Positions 33,309 to 44,043 are shown, numbered from the stretch's first letter. The stretch: DNA of 60,000 nucleotides from Owenia fusiformis (GCA_903813345.2 CAIIXF020000008.1:11623278-11683277), one strand, 5' to 3'. Numbers and translations are program-made. The notes: generated by a model from the letters alone, not told the origin.

Positions 33309-35925
33309 ATTTTTTTTTTTTTTTTTATTTATCATGTTTTATTTAATACAATAATATATGTAAAAAGAAAATTTCCAAAAAGGCGACTTTGTTTAACATT
33401 ATAAGTCGCAGGGTTAATTATAAAATTTTATTTCAAAAAACAATCCAATTGGTGAAGCAAATTGGTGAATAAATCAAGCATAGAAGGTTTGATAATTGCT
33501 GCTAACACTCAGACACTTACACACTTCTGGAGAAAAGAGGCACTAGTTTCAAGAACAGTTATGTTTGTAGCGTAGTTAAGTTTTGAGCTGCCAAAAAGAA
33601 AGAAATTCAATTTCTCTTGTTGGGTCTTAAAATTCTTTTTATATTGGATTTCAAGGTTATTTAGTTTAATTTCGAAGTCAGTTAGGAGGGTCCTACGGAG
33701 TCTGCAGTTAAAGATGACATGCTTGGATGTTTCACTTTTGAATCCACACTTACATTTTGGTGTATCAGCTAGAGTAAAGTTGTGGGCATGAAAATGAGAT
33801 TGAAAAATCAAGTCGACTCTAGTCCTATTAAGACTGATTTCCTCTGGTCTAGGTAAATGCAATGAGGTAGATGATATGATAGGTTCTGGATAAATGAGAA
33901 GTGTCAATTTAGATTTGAAAGTACTTAAATTGTCTATCTCTTGGAGTTGTTGGGGTAGTTTGTTCCATTCTGAGATAGCAGTAAAAATGCATGTTTTCTT
34001 TAATATCACAGATCTTTTAGCGGGCAAGACAAATTCAGTTGGATTTCTCAAATAGAGAGGAGGTTGTTGTCTCTTATATTTATCAAATATGTTTTGAACA
34101 TATGAAGGAACTTTCTGATTTTGGACATTGAACATGAGGGTTAGTCGATGAAACTTCCTCCTCATCTCTAGTTTAGGCCAATTTAGAATATTGAGCACCT
34201 TTTCAGAAGATGACCCATGAATAGTTCCACTACAAATCAGAGCTGCCTTGTAGTAGAGTTGGTCAATGCGTTTTAATTTGGAAATATCTGCACATCCATA
34301 GAGGATGTCGCAGAAATCAAAATGTGGTAAGATAAAAGATTTGAACATAAGATTTAGATGGTTTCCACTAAGTTTTTTACTTAATGCTTTAAGTGGATTT
34401 AAAAGCTTATCAATTTTCTTTGCAAGATGAGTAATGTGGAAATTGAAAGATAATTTAGAGTCAAGGATAAAGCCAAGGTGTTTATGCGAAGCACACCTAG
34501 GTATGGATTCAGTTCCCAATTTTAGGTCAGGGGTTATTATTTCATTCTTTTTTGGACTACTAAATGTCAGATCATCACTTTTAGAGGGTTTGAATTTTAA
34601 TTGCCATTTATCAGACCAATTGTTTATAGAATTTAGATCAGATTGGAGAGTGTTTATACATTCAGGCATATTATCATGGCTGAAGGGCTGATAAAGAGAA
34701 GTGTCATCTGCATACAGAAAACACTTGCTTAAAATATCATCAGGTAAATCGTTTATGTAAACTAAGAATAGCAGAGGTCCTAAGATGGACCCCTGGGGAA
34801 CTCCCGAATTGATATAGTCGCTGGCTGACCATGGAGATTCGTGACCGTCAATAAGCACTCTTACTTTTCGATTGGTAAGATAAGATTCAATAAGTAGCAT
34901 TATATTTGGACCAAAACCGTATGCATGTAGCTTCTTGAGTAATAGCTTATGGGGTAAAGTATCGAAGGCGGCCGATATATCAAGAAAGACTGCACGAACA
35001 TCATTACCATTATCCATATTAGAAGTTAAGAAATCAAGAATACTTAGTAGTTGGTGTTGTGTACTGTGACCTGGGAGAAATCCACTTTGAAAATTAAATA
35101 GAAGATTGTTTGTTAGCAAATGGTCAAACATCCTTTTAAAAATAACTCTCTCGGCTACCTTTGAAAGGCAGCTTAATAGAGTTATTGGACGGTAATTAGA
35201 AACAAGATTTTTGTCACTTTTTTTATGGCATGGGATAATATTCCCAAGTTTCCAGGAATTAGGAAATTTTCTCATTTCAAACATCTTATTGAGAAATTTT
35301 GAAAATAATTTTGATAAAGATGGAGCTGCTAACTTGAGCATTTTATTACTTAGTTTGTCAGGACCTAAAGCTTTGCTAACATCGAGTGATAAAAGAATTT
35401 CATAAATCTCTCTGTCATTTGTTGAAAGGATATTTAAAAAAGAATCAGTTCTAAGGTCAAATTGAACACTGTCTGTATCTACGTTATGATCAGAATGAAA
35501 ATTTTTGATGAAATGGTCAAGAAATAGATTAGCCTTTTCTGTGCTGGTGAGTATAGAAGAGCCGTTTTGGTTGGTCAAAATAGGAATCCTAACAACTTTA
35601 GTTTTGAATAAAAGTTTAGATATGACCGACCAGTAAGACTTGCTGCCATATTTAAGGGAGTTTAATTTCTCATACGTGTGTGATTCATACTCAAGTTTGG
35701 CCTTTGTTATTTCCTCGTTAACAATATCACACTGGTCAATGTACTTTTGATAGCGTTCTTGATTGTTGTTGTGGCGGTATTTGAAATGTAGACGATTCCG
35801 TTTATTAATTAGCAAATAAAGGTCCATGTGCAGTATGGCAAGTGATTTTAGAGTCATATCTTTCACCATGGGTACTTTCTGGCCATCAATACAGTTGTTT
35901 TCATTAAAACAATATGCTTTCTTTC
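33309..35925 (-). mobile_element. 5'-truncated LINE with poly(A) tail
   Basis: On the minus strand the element ends in about 17 A (T run at 33310-33326) and begins near 35925, where a TGA precedes the open frame. It sits upstream of the last visible gephyrin exon, in the same orientation. The tail and RT type fit a Jockey/CR1-like LINE that lost its endonuclease end during insertion. Confidence 0.85.
33509..35869 (-). CDS. LINE reverse transcriptase (ORF2 without endonuclease), 786 aa
   Basis: An uninterrupted 786-residue frame. Residues 1-130 correspond to the spacer that follows the endonuclease. The RT core has LGPDKLSNKML (168-178), NYRPITLLSCLSKV (225-238), motif A FLDISAAFD (295-303), motif B GVPQGSILGP (356-365) and motif C FLYADDTSLY (384-393). 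The C-terminus has a CKCGF-x-H-x-FNC knuckle near residue 710. All catalytic aspartates are present. Jockey/CR1 superfamily is likely; the clade cannot be set by eye. Without an endonuclease the copy is probably not self-mobile, but the intact frame suggests a recent insertion. Confidence 0.92.
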   Translation of the reverse strand: MVKDMTLKSLAILHMDLYLLINKRNRLHFKYRHNNNQERYQKYIDQCDIVNEEITKAKLEYESHTYEKLNSLKYGSKSYWSVISKLLFKTKVVRIPILTNQNGSSILTSTEKANLFLDHFIKNFHSDHNVDTDSVQFDLRTDSFLNILSTNDREIYEILLSLDVSKALGPDKLSNKMLKLAAPSLSKLFSKFLNKMFEMRKFPNSWKLGNIIPCHKKSDKNLVSNYRPITLLSCLSKVAERVIFKRMFDHLLTNNLLFNFQSGFLPGHSTQHQLLSILDFLTSNMDNGNDVRAVFLDISAAFDTLPHKLLLKKLHAYGFGPNIMLLIESYLTNRKVRVLIDGHESPWSASDYINSGVPQGSILGPLLFLVYINDLPDDILSKCFLYADDTSLYQPFSHDNMPECINTLQSDLNSINNWSDKWQLKFKPSKSDDLTFSSPKKNEIITPDLKLGTESIPRCASHKHLGFILDSKLSFNFHITHLAKKIDKLLNPLKALSKKLSGNHLNLMFKSFILPHFDFCDILYGCADISKLKRIDQLYYKAALICSGTIHGSSSEKVLNILNWPKLEMRRKFHRLTLMFNVQNQKVPSYVQNIFDKYKRQQPPLYLRNPTEFVLPAKRSVILKKTCIFTAISEWNKLPQQLQEIDNLSTFKSKLTLLIYPEPIISSTSLHLPRPEEISLNRTRVDLIFQSHFHAHNFTLADTPKCKCGFKSETSKHVIFNCRLRRTLLTDFEIKLNNLEIQYKKNFKTQQEKLNFFLFGSSKLNYATNITVLETSASFLQKCVSV

Positions 35926-36157
35926 AAATGAAGTACCCATGATAATAGAATATCAATCCAACTCTCTGAAAAATTATGGATAAGGACCCCACCTTGGCAC
36001 TTTTTTGAAAATGTTAGGGTCATTTTCTGAGAAGAGGATCTTGTTTTTCTCAATTTAAACATATCGAAAGTTTCTTCTACACTATATTAATATTTTCTGA
36101 AAAGGGGATGCGTATTGAAATGCATTAAAGTTATAAAAATAGGACCCACGGTCCTGT

Positions 36158-37120
36158 GCTCACACAGTTTGGAACCTTCAGAGGAATGTATATCCTGACT
36201 TTAAAACAAAAATATTGATTTGGATTTGTAGTCTTGAACTTTGAGAAATAAACTTTGATAGCACAGTTGTGTGACCTAGTTTGATGACCTTTGACCTTGA
36301 AAATTTGACTTATTCAGAGCTCAGTAAGGTCTTTTGTGATTAAGCTGACCAAAATTTATATCCAAAAATCAATTTGAAAAATCAACTTTTTTGACCTTTC
36401 AAAGGTAACCGAAGGTCAAGTAAAGATCAAATCCTAAAACTAATGTCAGATTTGAGCTCCTGGCAACTTGTAGATGATTTTAAAAAAAATTGGTCAAATT
36501 GAAGCAAGTTGAAAAATAACTTATTTTTACTGTTTTTTGACGTCAAATATCTCAAAAAACTGTAAAAATTTGATGCTGACATATATTGAGCAATATGTAG
36601 GGAATGCTTAAATCTAGTAATGATGTAATTCATTGCAAGAAATGATCTAGTATAAGGCAAACTTTGAGAAACTTGTCAATCACAAAACCTGCCATTGACT
36701 TTATACATGAGAAAGTTTCCTGAAAATGACGAAATCCTACTTTTTGCCAAATTTTATAGAGTAAACACCAAAAACTGTAATTCAAAGAGCTTTGAAATCT
36801 TCAGAGGACATAAGTTGCATATACAGCAACTACTAAAAGTTATTTGAAAGTTCTACTTCCACAAAGTGTCCAGTATTTACAGAAAATTTGACTTTTTGAC
36901 GTCAAAATCCACAATTTCTCGGAAACCGGGCGAACTTGGGAAATGGCGATGATAGGTCAAATAGGCATTATGGATGTGCATACAATGAATGTGGGTACGA
37001 CTCAATCCGAATAGCAGTTTTAATTTGTGCGGCCAATGTTGACGGACGGACCAACGGACGGACGGACGGACCAACGGACGGACGGACACCTGGTCGATCT
37101 CATAGGCTCACTGTGTGAGC
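36158..37120. mobile_element. TIR element of about 960 bp ending in an ACGG array
   Basis: GCTCACACAGT (36158-36168) is inverted at ACTGTGTGAGC (37110-37120). The interior has TGACCTTTGACCTTG-type phrases and, near the right end, tandem ACGGACGGACCA. Similar elements with CGGACGG tails are frequent in marine invertebrates. Reading frames here are repeat translations. Confidence 0.7.
37037..37089. repeat. ACGG microsatellite
   Basis: Tandem ACGG interrupted by ACCA, about 50 bases, inside the TIR element. It produces Arg/Thr/Asp and Arg/Pro/Ser-rich chance frames on both strands. Confidence 0.9.
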
Positions 37121-38816
37121 CAAAAACCACATATCCCATGTTATTCCCCCAGTCTGAGTCTGTGTTTAATTTAGTTATTATTATACAAACTAAACAAACT
37201 AGTCAAAGAAAACAACTGAAAGTCAGGCTTCCCAAACATTTCATTGGCGATGACCTTGAGAAAACAAAAATAACATCATTAAGTTCTGAAACATTAAGTC
37301 TAATGGGGATCGCAAGCTGGGAAATAGCGCTCAGCAATGTGAAATTTACAAAATGTAAGAGTGCCACAGAGATAGACAATCAGAGTTTTAAAAAAACCTC
37401 AAGGCCCATATTGAGCCAAGACATTTGGCTGCAAAAATGAAGGTTTTTGCTGGCTAACGCCTCTTATGTCTCTAACGCCTGTGAAATGTGAATGTAATGA
37501 TATTTGATCCTCGTGAAACGTGAATGTTATATTTTGATGATCAATGACGTGAAACGTGAATGTAATTCTGATTAGAAACGTGGGACGTGAAAAAGTATTA
37601 CCACCTGACGTGATTACGTGACAAAACCCCCTTTCCATGGGCTCATCCCAGTGTATCTATCATCTTTGAATAATTTAGGAGATGAACTCATGGCAGGTCA
37701 ACTGAGACAGGGTGCAGAATTAAAAATTATTATAGATGACCCTAAGTATGCCAATGATGAGTTATTTCCCACTATGCAGCAACCTTGTAGGAAGGAACAA
37801 TAGGCCCAGTAAGAGAAATGTCAAATCAAAAAACAAGCATAAACTGCTTCTGATATCCAGTGATGCTCTCAGCATGTCTTGTGATGCCTGTGGATCTCAA
37901 ATACTAGAGGGCACATCTGGGACAATGACGTTATTTAGTAATGTGTGTAAATTAGGGACTCTCGAGTACATGTGGCGACAACATATCGCATATATCATAC
38001 AGACAATTCAATAGACATTAGACAATTCAATATAAACAATTAAAGAATTAAACCTAGAATCCAGACTCTTGAACATTGGTTATACCAGGATAATTATCAT
38101 TTATATGCTATATTTTTCTTAATTATAAATATAACCATTATGTTAGAATAATGGATTTATATTCAATAAAGTTTTGTAAGGTAGTCTTCTGTGCTCTTTC
38201 CAACTTTTAAACAATCTTTGAAAAGACTGCTCCAACCAATCAAAAGCCAGAGAATTAGTCAGGTAAATAGCGTCCCGAAAGCAGCAAAACAAAGGACTTA
38301 AACTTCGCTGGATTCGTTCGATTGGTACACAACTTATATAAAGATTTTGAGGTAAGCAGCTTACGTTTTTGAAGAGATAAGCTTTCACTGTATGTGCTGA
38401 AGAAGTCTTGACACAAATAGTTCACGGGGGTTTGAAATTTCGAAGACTTAATTGGAAAAATTGTTTTGGAGAAGGTAAATTTTAAATGGCGATATTTTGG
38501 ATCTTTTTTGAAGCGTTAGAATATCAGTTCCAGTGAACTATTTGAATGTTACTGGCATCAAAGACTTGTATCGATATATTACCTCAATGAAATCAGATCG
38601 CTAGCATATCAGGATGGTGGTTTTATGATCAAGCACCACACGCGTGGCTAGGCATGGAGGTAGATCAGTAGCACATACACTATGGATAAGGTTTTCAGAA
38701 ATGTAATAGTGGGCGATAATTGGTAAAAAAGTCATTTAAAATCAATCACATGATACGGGTAGCACTTGAAGCATGGGCTTTAGGTTAAATTATGTCAATG
38801 TTTCAGGGTACAAACA
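37121..38816. other. No recognised gene; short GTGAAACGTGAATGT repeats
   Basis: GTGAAACGTGAATGT-type phrases occur three times between about 37485 and 37570. A plus-strand frame at 37680-37800 (GDELMAGQLRQGAELKI) follows an AATTTAG acceptor-like site and could be an exon, but I recognise no family. Upstream gephyrin exons were looked for and not found. Confidence 0.4.
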
Positions 38817-39471
38817 ATGAGGCTGCCACGCATGTTAATAGCTGGTCATAGCTTTGTAAGTAGGATATAGTCCCCCCAGTGAACTGGAAATGCCCATCAA
38901 ACCTTGGACTAACAAATGCATTGTTGACGTATGAGGGCCTGAGTGGGGCATCGACGGAAAGTTTATGGAAGAAACGCCTACAACACATCAATCTCTGTAA
39001 TTTTGATGGCGTGTTTTTACCAGTTGATGGAAATCAGCTTACTGGGAGAGACGAGGTAAAGGAAGTGGTTGACAAAATTATTCACTTAGCCAAGAGAATT
39101 CGAGAGAAAGTACCACTGGTGTATGTCAGAAAACTCTTCTACAGAGGGGTATCAGACACCCCAGATTGCGCACAGATGAGGAAGCAGAGGTTTATAATAG
39201 AAAAGTGGAGATGACTAATAGGCTGTTGAAAGAGAAGTTTAAAGATTTTATGAACATTCATCTATGGTATACTAAAGGTGTACAGTTATTTGTGCAAGAC
39301 CTCCTTCAAGAAGATGGAACCCATTTGAATGAAAGAGGACATAAAGAATTCTGGAGGACGTTACGGGGAGCGACAATCCAGGTGATTAAGTGTAGGTGCA
39401 TGTTGTTTGTGGACAAATATTTGAACTTAGGATACTGCATCCTTAGGGTAGCAACAATTTTGTCCCGCTGA
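38817..39471 (+). pseudogene. Broken SGNH/GDSL-hydrolase-like ORF of a retroelement
   Basis: ATG at 38817 starts MRLPRMLIAGHSFVSRI, a block-I-like GHS motif, then TAG. Another frame continues CPSNLGLTNALL, then DGVFLPVDGNQLTG (a D-x-N block) and VPLVYVRKLFYRG. After a second shift near 39190, DGTHLNERGHKEFW gives the D-x2-H block typical of SGNH hydrolases. The order of blocks fits a small esterase of about 200 residues. It lies just ahead of gag-like ORFs on the same strand, so it is probably the first ORF or domain of the same retroelement. At least two frame breaks make it inactive. Confidence 0.6.
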
Positions 39472-39861
39472 GGCATGTTTAACTTTTTGTGTACACTTTT
39501 ACGCCTATAGATTACCCCTCGCCATAATCGCATAGCTTGATTAATGCACATTCACTATCAGTGTTGTAATAAAGGAGTTACATCAATTCTGACAAAATCC
39601 AATCTAGAAATAATAATAGGCATGTCTGGATATTTTAAATGCAAAGTTACAAGTGTGGTTAAATATCAGCTAATTTTTTAATATAGCATTAGTTTTAGTG
39701 CATTAAACACTATTAATCTTTATGTGATCGATAACAGGAAATTAAATTTTTGTGAAATTGCATATAAATATTGAATGTTCAGGATAATGTGTAAATGTTC
39801 GGTATAGTTGACACTTGTCAGGGAGTTTAATAATGTCTTCTTTGTAGGTACACTGAAGAGG

Positions 39862-40738
39862 GATGAACAAACCTCCAGGGATAACCCCACAGGGTGGCAT
39901 GGTGGATGTAATGAATCCCCAAAATCAACCAGAAGCAGCCCAAGAGATGATAGGTCTGCAACAACAGCCAGCTCTGGCCGGAGTAGAACCACAGCCGGGA
40001 CCAGCCAATATGGGACAACAACCAGGAGATGGGGCCCAACAAAGCCAACAGCAGCCAACAACAAATAGGTCAGGCAGACATAGGTCAGCCTGGACAAAAA
40101 ATGGACCAGGCAGGTATGGGCCAGCCGGGACAGCAAGTGGGACAAGCGGATATAAACCAAGGCAATCAGCAGATACTGCGTCAAGGCAATGAGCAAATGG
40201 GCCAGGCTGGTATGGGCCAGTCAGGTCAACAATTCCATCAGATGGGCCAGTCAGGTCAACAATTCCATCAGATGGGCCAGGCAGGTATGGGCCAGTCAGG
40301 TCTGGGAAATCAGAAAATGGGCCAGTCAGGTCTGGGAAATCAGAAAATGGGCCAGTCAGGTCTGGGAAATCAGAAAATGGGCCAGCCAGGTCAACAATTC
40401 TGTCAGATGGAAGGCCAGGCAGGTATTGGCCAGCCAGGTCAACAATTCCATCAGGGTGGTATGAATGAACACATGAGCCCAGCCAATATGGGTCAGCTGG
40501 GACAGATCGGGGGACAAGCAGGCACAGGCTTAATGGCTTATCAACAATTTCCCCAAGGAAGGCAATGGAACATGGGTCAAGGACAGAATATGTTCTCAGG
40601 AAATATAGCTTAGCCTCAACAAGGGAATATGAACAATATAACCAACAAAACATTGGCGTGATACAAGGACAAAATCAACAAGAAGGCATGGGCCAGCAAA
40701 TGGTCCTGAATCAACAAGGAGGTCAGATGCTCCCCTAG
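39862..40738 (+). pseudogene. Gln/Gly/Met-rich repeat ORF of the retroelement
   Basis: ATG after a TTTGTAG acceptor-like site reads MNKPPGITPQGGMVDVMNPQ, rich in Gln, Pro and Ala. After a frameshift near 40060 it continues as tandem MGQSGQQFHQ and MGQSGLGNQK decapeptides to TAG at 40611. More Gln-rich pieces (QGQNQQEGMGQQM) follow in shifted frames to about 40735. Low-complexity, probably a disordered spacer ahead of the gag-like domain. No function is implied beyond that. Confidence 0.55.
40190..40395. repeat. 30-bp coding minisatellite
   Basis: Units of 30 bases (GGGCCAGTCAGGTCTGGGAA then ATCAGAAAAT) occur three times in a row, preceded by two units of the related GGTCAACAATTCCATCAGAT type. 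Each unit encodes ten residues and keeps the frame. Confidence 0.9.
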
Positions 40739-41401
40739 GACAAGCAATGGGAAATACACAGGTAGACACGGGTCAGCCTCTGATGATCGCTCCCGCGAGT
40801 GTATGGGACACATCAAGAAATACCCTTCAATTGCAAGGTACACATTCAGATAGCCATGTGAGCATAGCCATGTGAGCATAACCCTGAAGAAAAAGATCAT
40901 AAATGGTGAGAAAATAGATTTTGTTTTATTATCAAAGGATGAAAACAAACAAATTTTGCAATGTAGTAGTCAAAAGAATGAAGATGGTTCAACATCAGTA
41001 GTGCTGGCACCTAGTGACAAAAAGAAAAAAGTATGGTCTTTTGCAGAATGGCAGAGTGCTTTTTATGTTTTCATGACAGTATTTGTACCAAATCACGCAG
41101 ATCAAGCTTTGAAATTGTTTAAATATGGGGCGTATATCTTAAGTCTCAGTTTATCCCAAGGGGCAGATTGGGCGAAATATGATGATAATTTCCGCAGAAA
41201 CAAGAAATTTGGTTTGGACTGTGCTGTGCCTTATAATGAGCTTAATTATTGGCAGCCATTTTATTGAAATCATGTGGGCATAATGGGTCTCAAAATTATA
41301 AAGAGAATGCCTCTAATTCTAGTTCTTTTCGTGATGAAAAAACCGTGTGTATTCGTTGGAACAAAGGCCAGTTCTGCCAATATTCAGAATGTAAATACCG
41401 C
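40739..41401 (+). pseudogene. Gag-like region of a DIRS-like retroelement
   Basis: The frame GQAMGNTQVDTGQPLMIAPA runs to about 40865, where an exact 14-bp tandem duplication shifts it. From 40872 to 41267 it reads ITLKKKIINGEKIDF, WSFAEWQSAFYVFMTVFV, ALKLFKYGAYILSL and DWAKYDDNFRRNK. In another frame CIRWNKGQFCQYSECKYR (about 41347-41400) is a CCCH-type knuckle. The W-x2-A/E-W-x4-F and W-x2-YD-x2-FR patterns are what I know from gag-like ORFs of invertebrate tyrosine-recombinase retroelements. The MITE at 41402 cuts it exactly in the knuckle. Confidence 0.55.
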
Positions 41402-41611
41402 CAGGCCCATAGCCAGGATTTGCCAAGGGGGGGTTCAATTTTCAAAAATTTCCAGGGGGGGGTTCACATTTGACAATTTTGGCCAAAATTAGGCTAAAAT
41501 CACTTGAGAAGTGCTCAAAATGGTCAAAAACTGCATGATTTTGAAATAATTTTTGGCCAGGGGGGGGGGGGGGGGTTCGCCCGAACCCTGCGAACCCCCC
41601 CTGGGGGCCTG
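41402..41611. mobile_element. MITE with CAGGCCC / GGGCCTG ends and a G16 run
   Basis: CAGGCCC (41402-41408) and GGGCCTG (41605-41611) are inverted ends. Inside are GGGGGGTTC-type runs, including 16 G at 41560-41575, which could form a G-quadruplex. No target duplication is seen. Frames through it are artefacts. Confidence 0.7.
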
Positions 41612-41699
41612 CACATTTTAAGAATAATGTGGTATATTACAAGCAGGTTGAATAGATCACACTTGCCAGATGGCATGGTTTCCCCCTGTAATCGCATGA

Positions 41700-41985
41700 A
41701 TGTGCCCGAACTGGAGTAAGTGAATTTAGACTTTGAAAATATTGTCCTTTTTCCTTTTGTTTGGTTTTCTTTTGTTTTTTTGAGTTGATTCCCTATTGAT
41801 TTATTGGTACCATACATGGTCGAATTGGTGTTTTTGTTTTCGCATTTTTCAGTTTTATTGCATTTACACTTCAAAGAACACATTTTCCCATTCTTAATAC
41901 ATGGGCATCTCCCAGTTGAGCAAACTTTCATAGCATTTTGATTTTTGTTTATTCCGCAACGGCAATAATTAATTTGTTTCTATTT
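41700..41985 (-). pseudogene. Cysteine-rich CxC (tesmin/TSO1-like) module
   Basis: The minus-strand frame reads NNYCRCGINKNQNAMKVC, then STGRCPCIKNGKMCSL and KCKCNKTEKCENKN. The C-x-C, C-x4-C-x-C, C-x3-C-x-C-x4-C spacing is that of CxC-rich zinc modules found at the C-terminus of many invertebrate transposon proteins. It is one frame away from the OTU frame just before it, so it is probably the C-terminus of the same protein after a frameshift near 41960. Confidence 0.6.
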
Positions 41986-42720
41986 AGATTTTTGAGAATT
42001 TTCCGAATTAGAAAGACTGCTATCCGATTGGTATAGGGTATTAAGGCATCATAGTGAGCTACTTTTTCCAGTTGTCGCAGGGACATGTGAATAACAGTTT
42101 CGGTTGTTAAAACCTTACTTGGAGGAGGTTGCACGATAAGTAATGGATTAGACTCATGATCTGTTACGATTGTTATGAAAATACCAAGAATGTTTGCTGC
42201 TGCTAAAGGCATGGCATCACCTAATGCACCATCGAAAAATCCATCTTGAAGAAACAAAGATGCCTCTTTTTCTATATCAGTACCATTCAACAAAAATAAA
42301 TTGTAAGTGTCAGCGTTCAAAATCCATTCGTCCACGATCAAACGCCTTAATTTCTTAACTAAATCTGACATGACGGCGTTTTTTGCAACACCTATATTTT
42401 GTAAATGCTGAATCATATTAACATTTGTGTTAGGATTTTCTATTATATTTAACAGTTGATAGGCTAATGTAGTGAAAAAGCAATTACCATCCCCAGGGAT
42501 ATTTATCAATTCAAAACCAAAATTTTCAATGTTGCGATCAAGAATGCTATCATCAGTAAAATAGAAAGAGTTAAGTTTTGCGAGGTTCCAAAAATTGTCA
42601 TTAAAAAAGGGAATATTTTCCCAATCAAAGTATTCGCTGTGAATATCCAATTTTTTCAAGATATCATATTCCTGTTCCGCCTTTTTAAAACAATCATGGA
42701 ATCGGTTAATTCTGATGCAT
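41949..42720 (-). pseudogene. OTU cysteine-protease domain of a transposon protein
   Basis: In the frame ending at 41949, IPGDGNCFFTTLAYQL gives the OTU Asp and Cys (residues 57 and 60 of the frame starting at 42659), GALGDAMPLAAANILGI matches the mid-domain, and VAHYDAL supplies the His (202). All three catalytic positions are kept. OTU proteases remove ubiquitin. The frame extends upstream past 42659 as FHDCFKKAEQEYDILKKL, overlapping the end of the transposase-like frame, which shows that a one-base shift near 42710 separates two halves of one gene. Confidence 0.8.
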
Positions 42721-43480
42721 TATAATTGTGGTTTCCTGATATTAATTCTGTTAAACCATCTTCGTCAACATCCATAACAGTAACCACATTTTTTGAAGGT
42801 ATGGATAAATGAGATATATTTAACATTACTCCACGAGTGAGATTATGCTTATCAACGAGCATGGATGTGAGTGCATGAGCTGTACCAACGCCTAATTTGT
42901 TTTTTCCCAAAGTTTTGCGAAGACGCTTATGCAATGCCTCGTTTCTATTGGTACCACAACCAACTGGAATACCAGATAAGCATCCTTTTCGGGCATGGTG
43001 TTTGAGGTTTTCGAGGCTTCTGATCAACTTGAAATTTAGAACTGGTTCACAATTTTCTCTTAAACCACTATATTTCAATTTGAATTGTTCAATATTTCTC
43101 AAGATTTCAATAGGATCGGCGGTTTGGAGTTGCCTTGTTTTATGATGGTCAGTAGATTTTCGAAAAAGTAAACGTAAGTCAGAACATATTACTTTCCTAT
43201 GTTTGAGTTGCTTTTTCACGTGTTTTGTGCAACGTTGAACTGCATGAAAAATATCTAATTTTACAGGGACATTCATTACAGAATTTAGCTGTGGTGACCA
43301 ATTGCAACAATTATCAAGGATAATGTACTCTGGTAAATTGTTCTTGTAATGTTCATTTAGTTCAATAAACAGATTCTTCACCGCTGAAAACTTCACAAAT
43401 TTCCACCTAAAGACATCACCATTCTCATTAAGTATAAAAAGATTGAATTGTACACAGTTACCCACACACCATATATACAT
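42656..43480 (-). pseudogene. DDE-type transposase-like domain fused ahead of OTU
   Basis: A 274-codon frame. YIILDNCCNWSPQL (Asp56) could hold the second catalytic aspartate, followed by VKLDIFHAVQRCTKHV and later GIPVGCGTNRNEALHKRL, whose Glu could be the third acidic residue. These phrases recur in uncharacterised multi-copy proteins of invertebrates and fish and look like a DDE transposase; I cannot name the superfamily. The N-terminal part, with the first aspartate, is not visible. It is inserted antisense into the DIRS-like retroelement. Confidence 0.6.
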
Positions 43481-43869
43481 ACATATATATACATACCAGA
43501 AACGTAATTTTCTAATAAATTTTCAACTCATGCTTACTTGTTTAAATTTTATCAAATACATGTTGCATTGCCTTCATATGTTTTTTTGCTTTTCCAGTGG
43601 TAAGCATGTAACATGTAAATAACAGATTCGTTCTCATGGTTTTTATATCTTTATTGCAATTTGTATTTGAAGAGACTGTAAATTCAGTTTTGCTTATTCA
43701 TAGATTAACAGAACCAGTATTAAGCAAACAGATTGGCATTATTACTCGTTTTGTTTACACAATCTTGGTTTTTCAGTCGAGCAAATCAACTGGTCAAAAC
43801 ATTGATATACTTTTTCAAAAAATATAAGCTATTTTAAATGATACATGTTCTCATTTGATTAATTTCCAG
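43481..43869. other. No gene recognised; GTATATAT run
   Basis: A short TATGTATATATATG repeat near 43468-43495 adjoins the transposase frame. No terminal repeat could be matched to a partner at 41.6 kb. Confidence 0.4.
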
Positions 43870-44031
43870 ATATTGATGCAATTGTCCACCATGACACAGG
43901 TTGATGTCAGGGAAATGATTGTTGTGTACTTGGACAAAAATAGACGCCACATACAGGCATTCCACAAGAGACAACTGGGCACTGTGGAAAATTTTCTAGA
44001 GAATGTCATTGAGACATGCATGAATGAACGC
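43870..44031 (+). CDS. Possible exon of an unidentified gene (first of a pair)
   Basis: Fifty-four codons in phase 0 between an ATTTCCAG acceptor and a CGC-GTACGT donor: it includes TQVDVREMIVVYLDKNRRHI and GTVENFLENVIETCMNER. It joins in frame to the exon at 44595. I do not recognise the family. It may be a piece of the pol N-terminal region of the retroelement or of an unrelated gene. Confidence 0.35.
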
Positions 44032-44043
44032 GTACGTATGTCT

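Noticed and set aside
36877-37118. Arg/Pro/Ser and Arg/Thr/Asp-rich frames
   Set aside because: Translations of the ACGG microsatellite in the TIR element.
39720-40653. Long minus-strand frames (242 and 158 codons) opposite the Gln-rich ORF
   Set aside because: They are the antisense reading of the 30-bp minisatellite and its low-complexity flanks, with repetitive Asp/Leu/Pro/Gly sequence and no domain.
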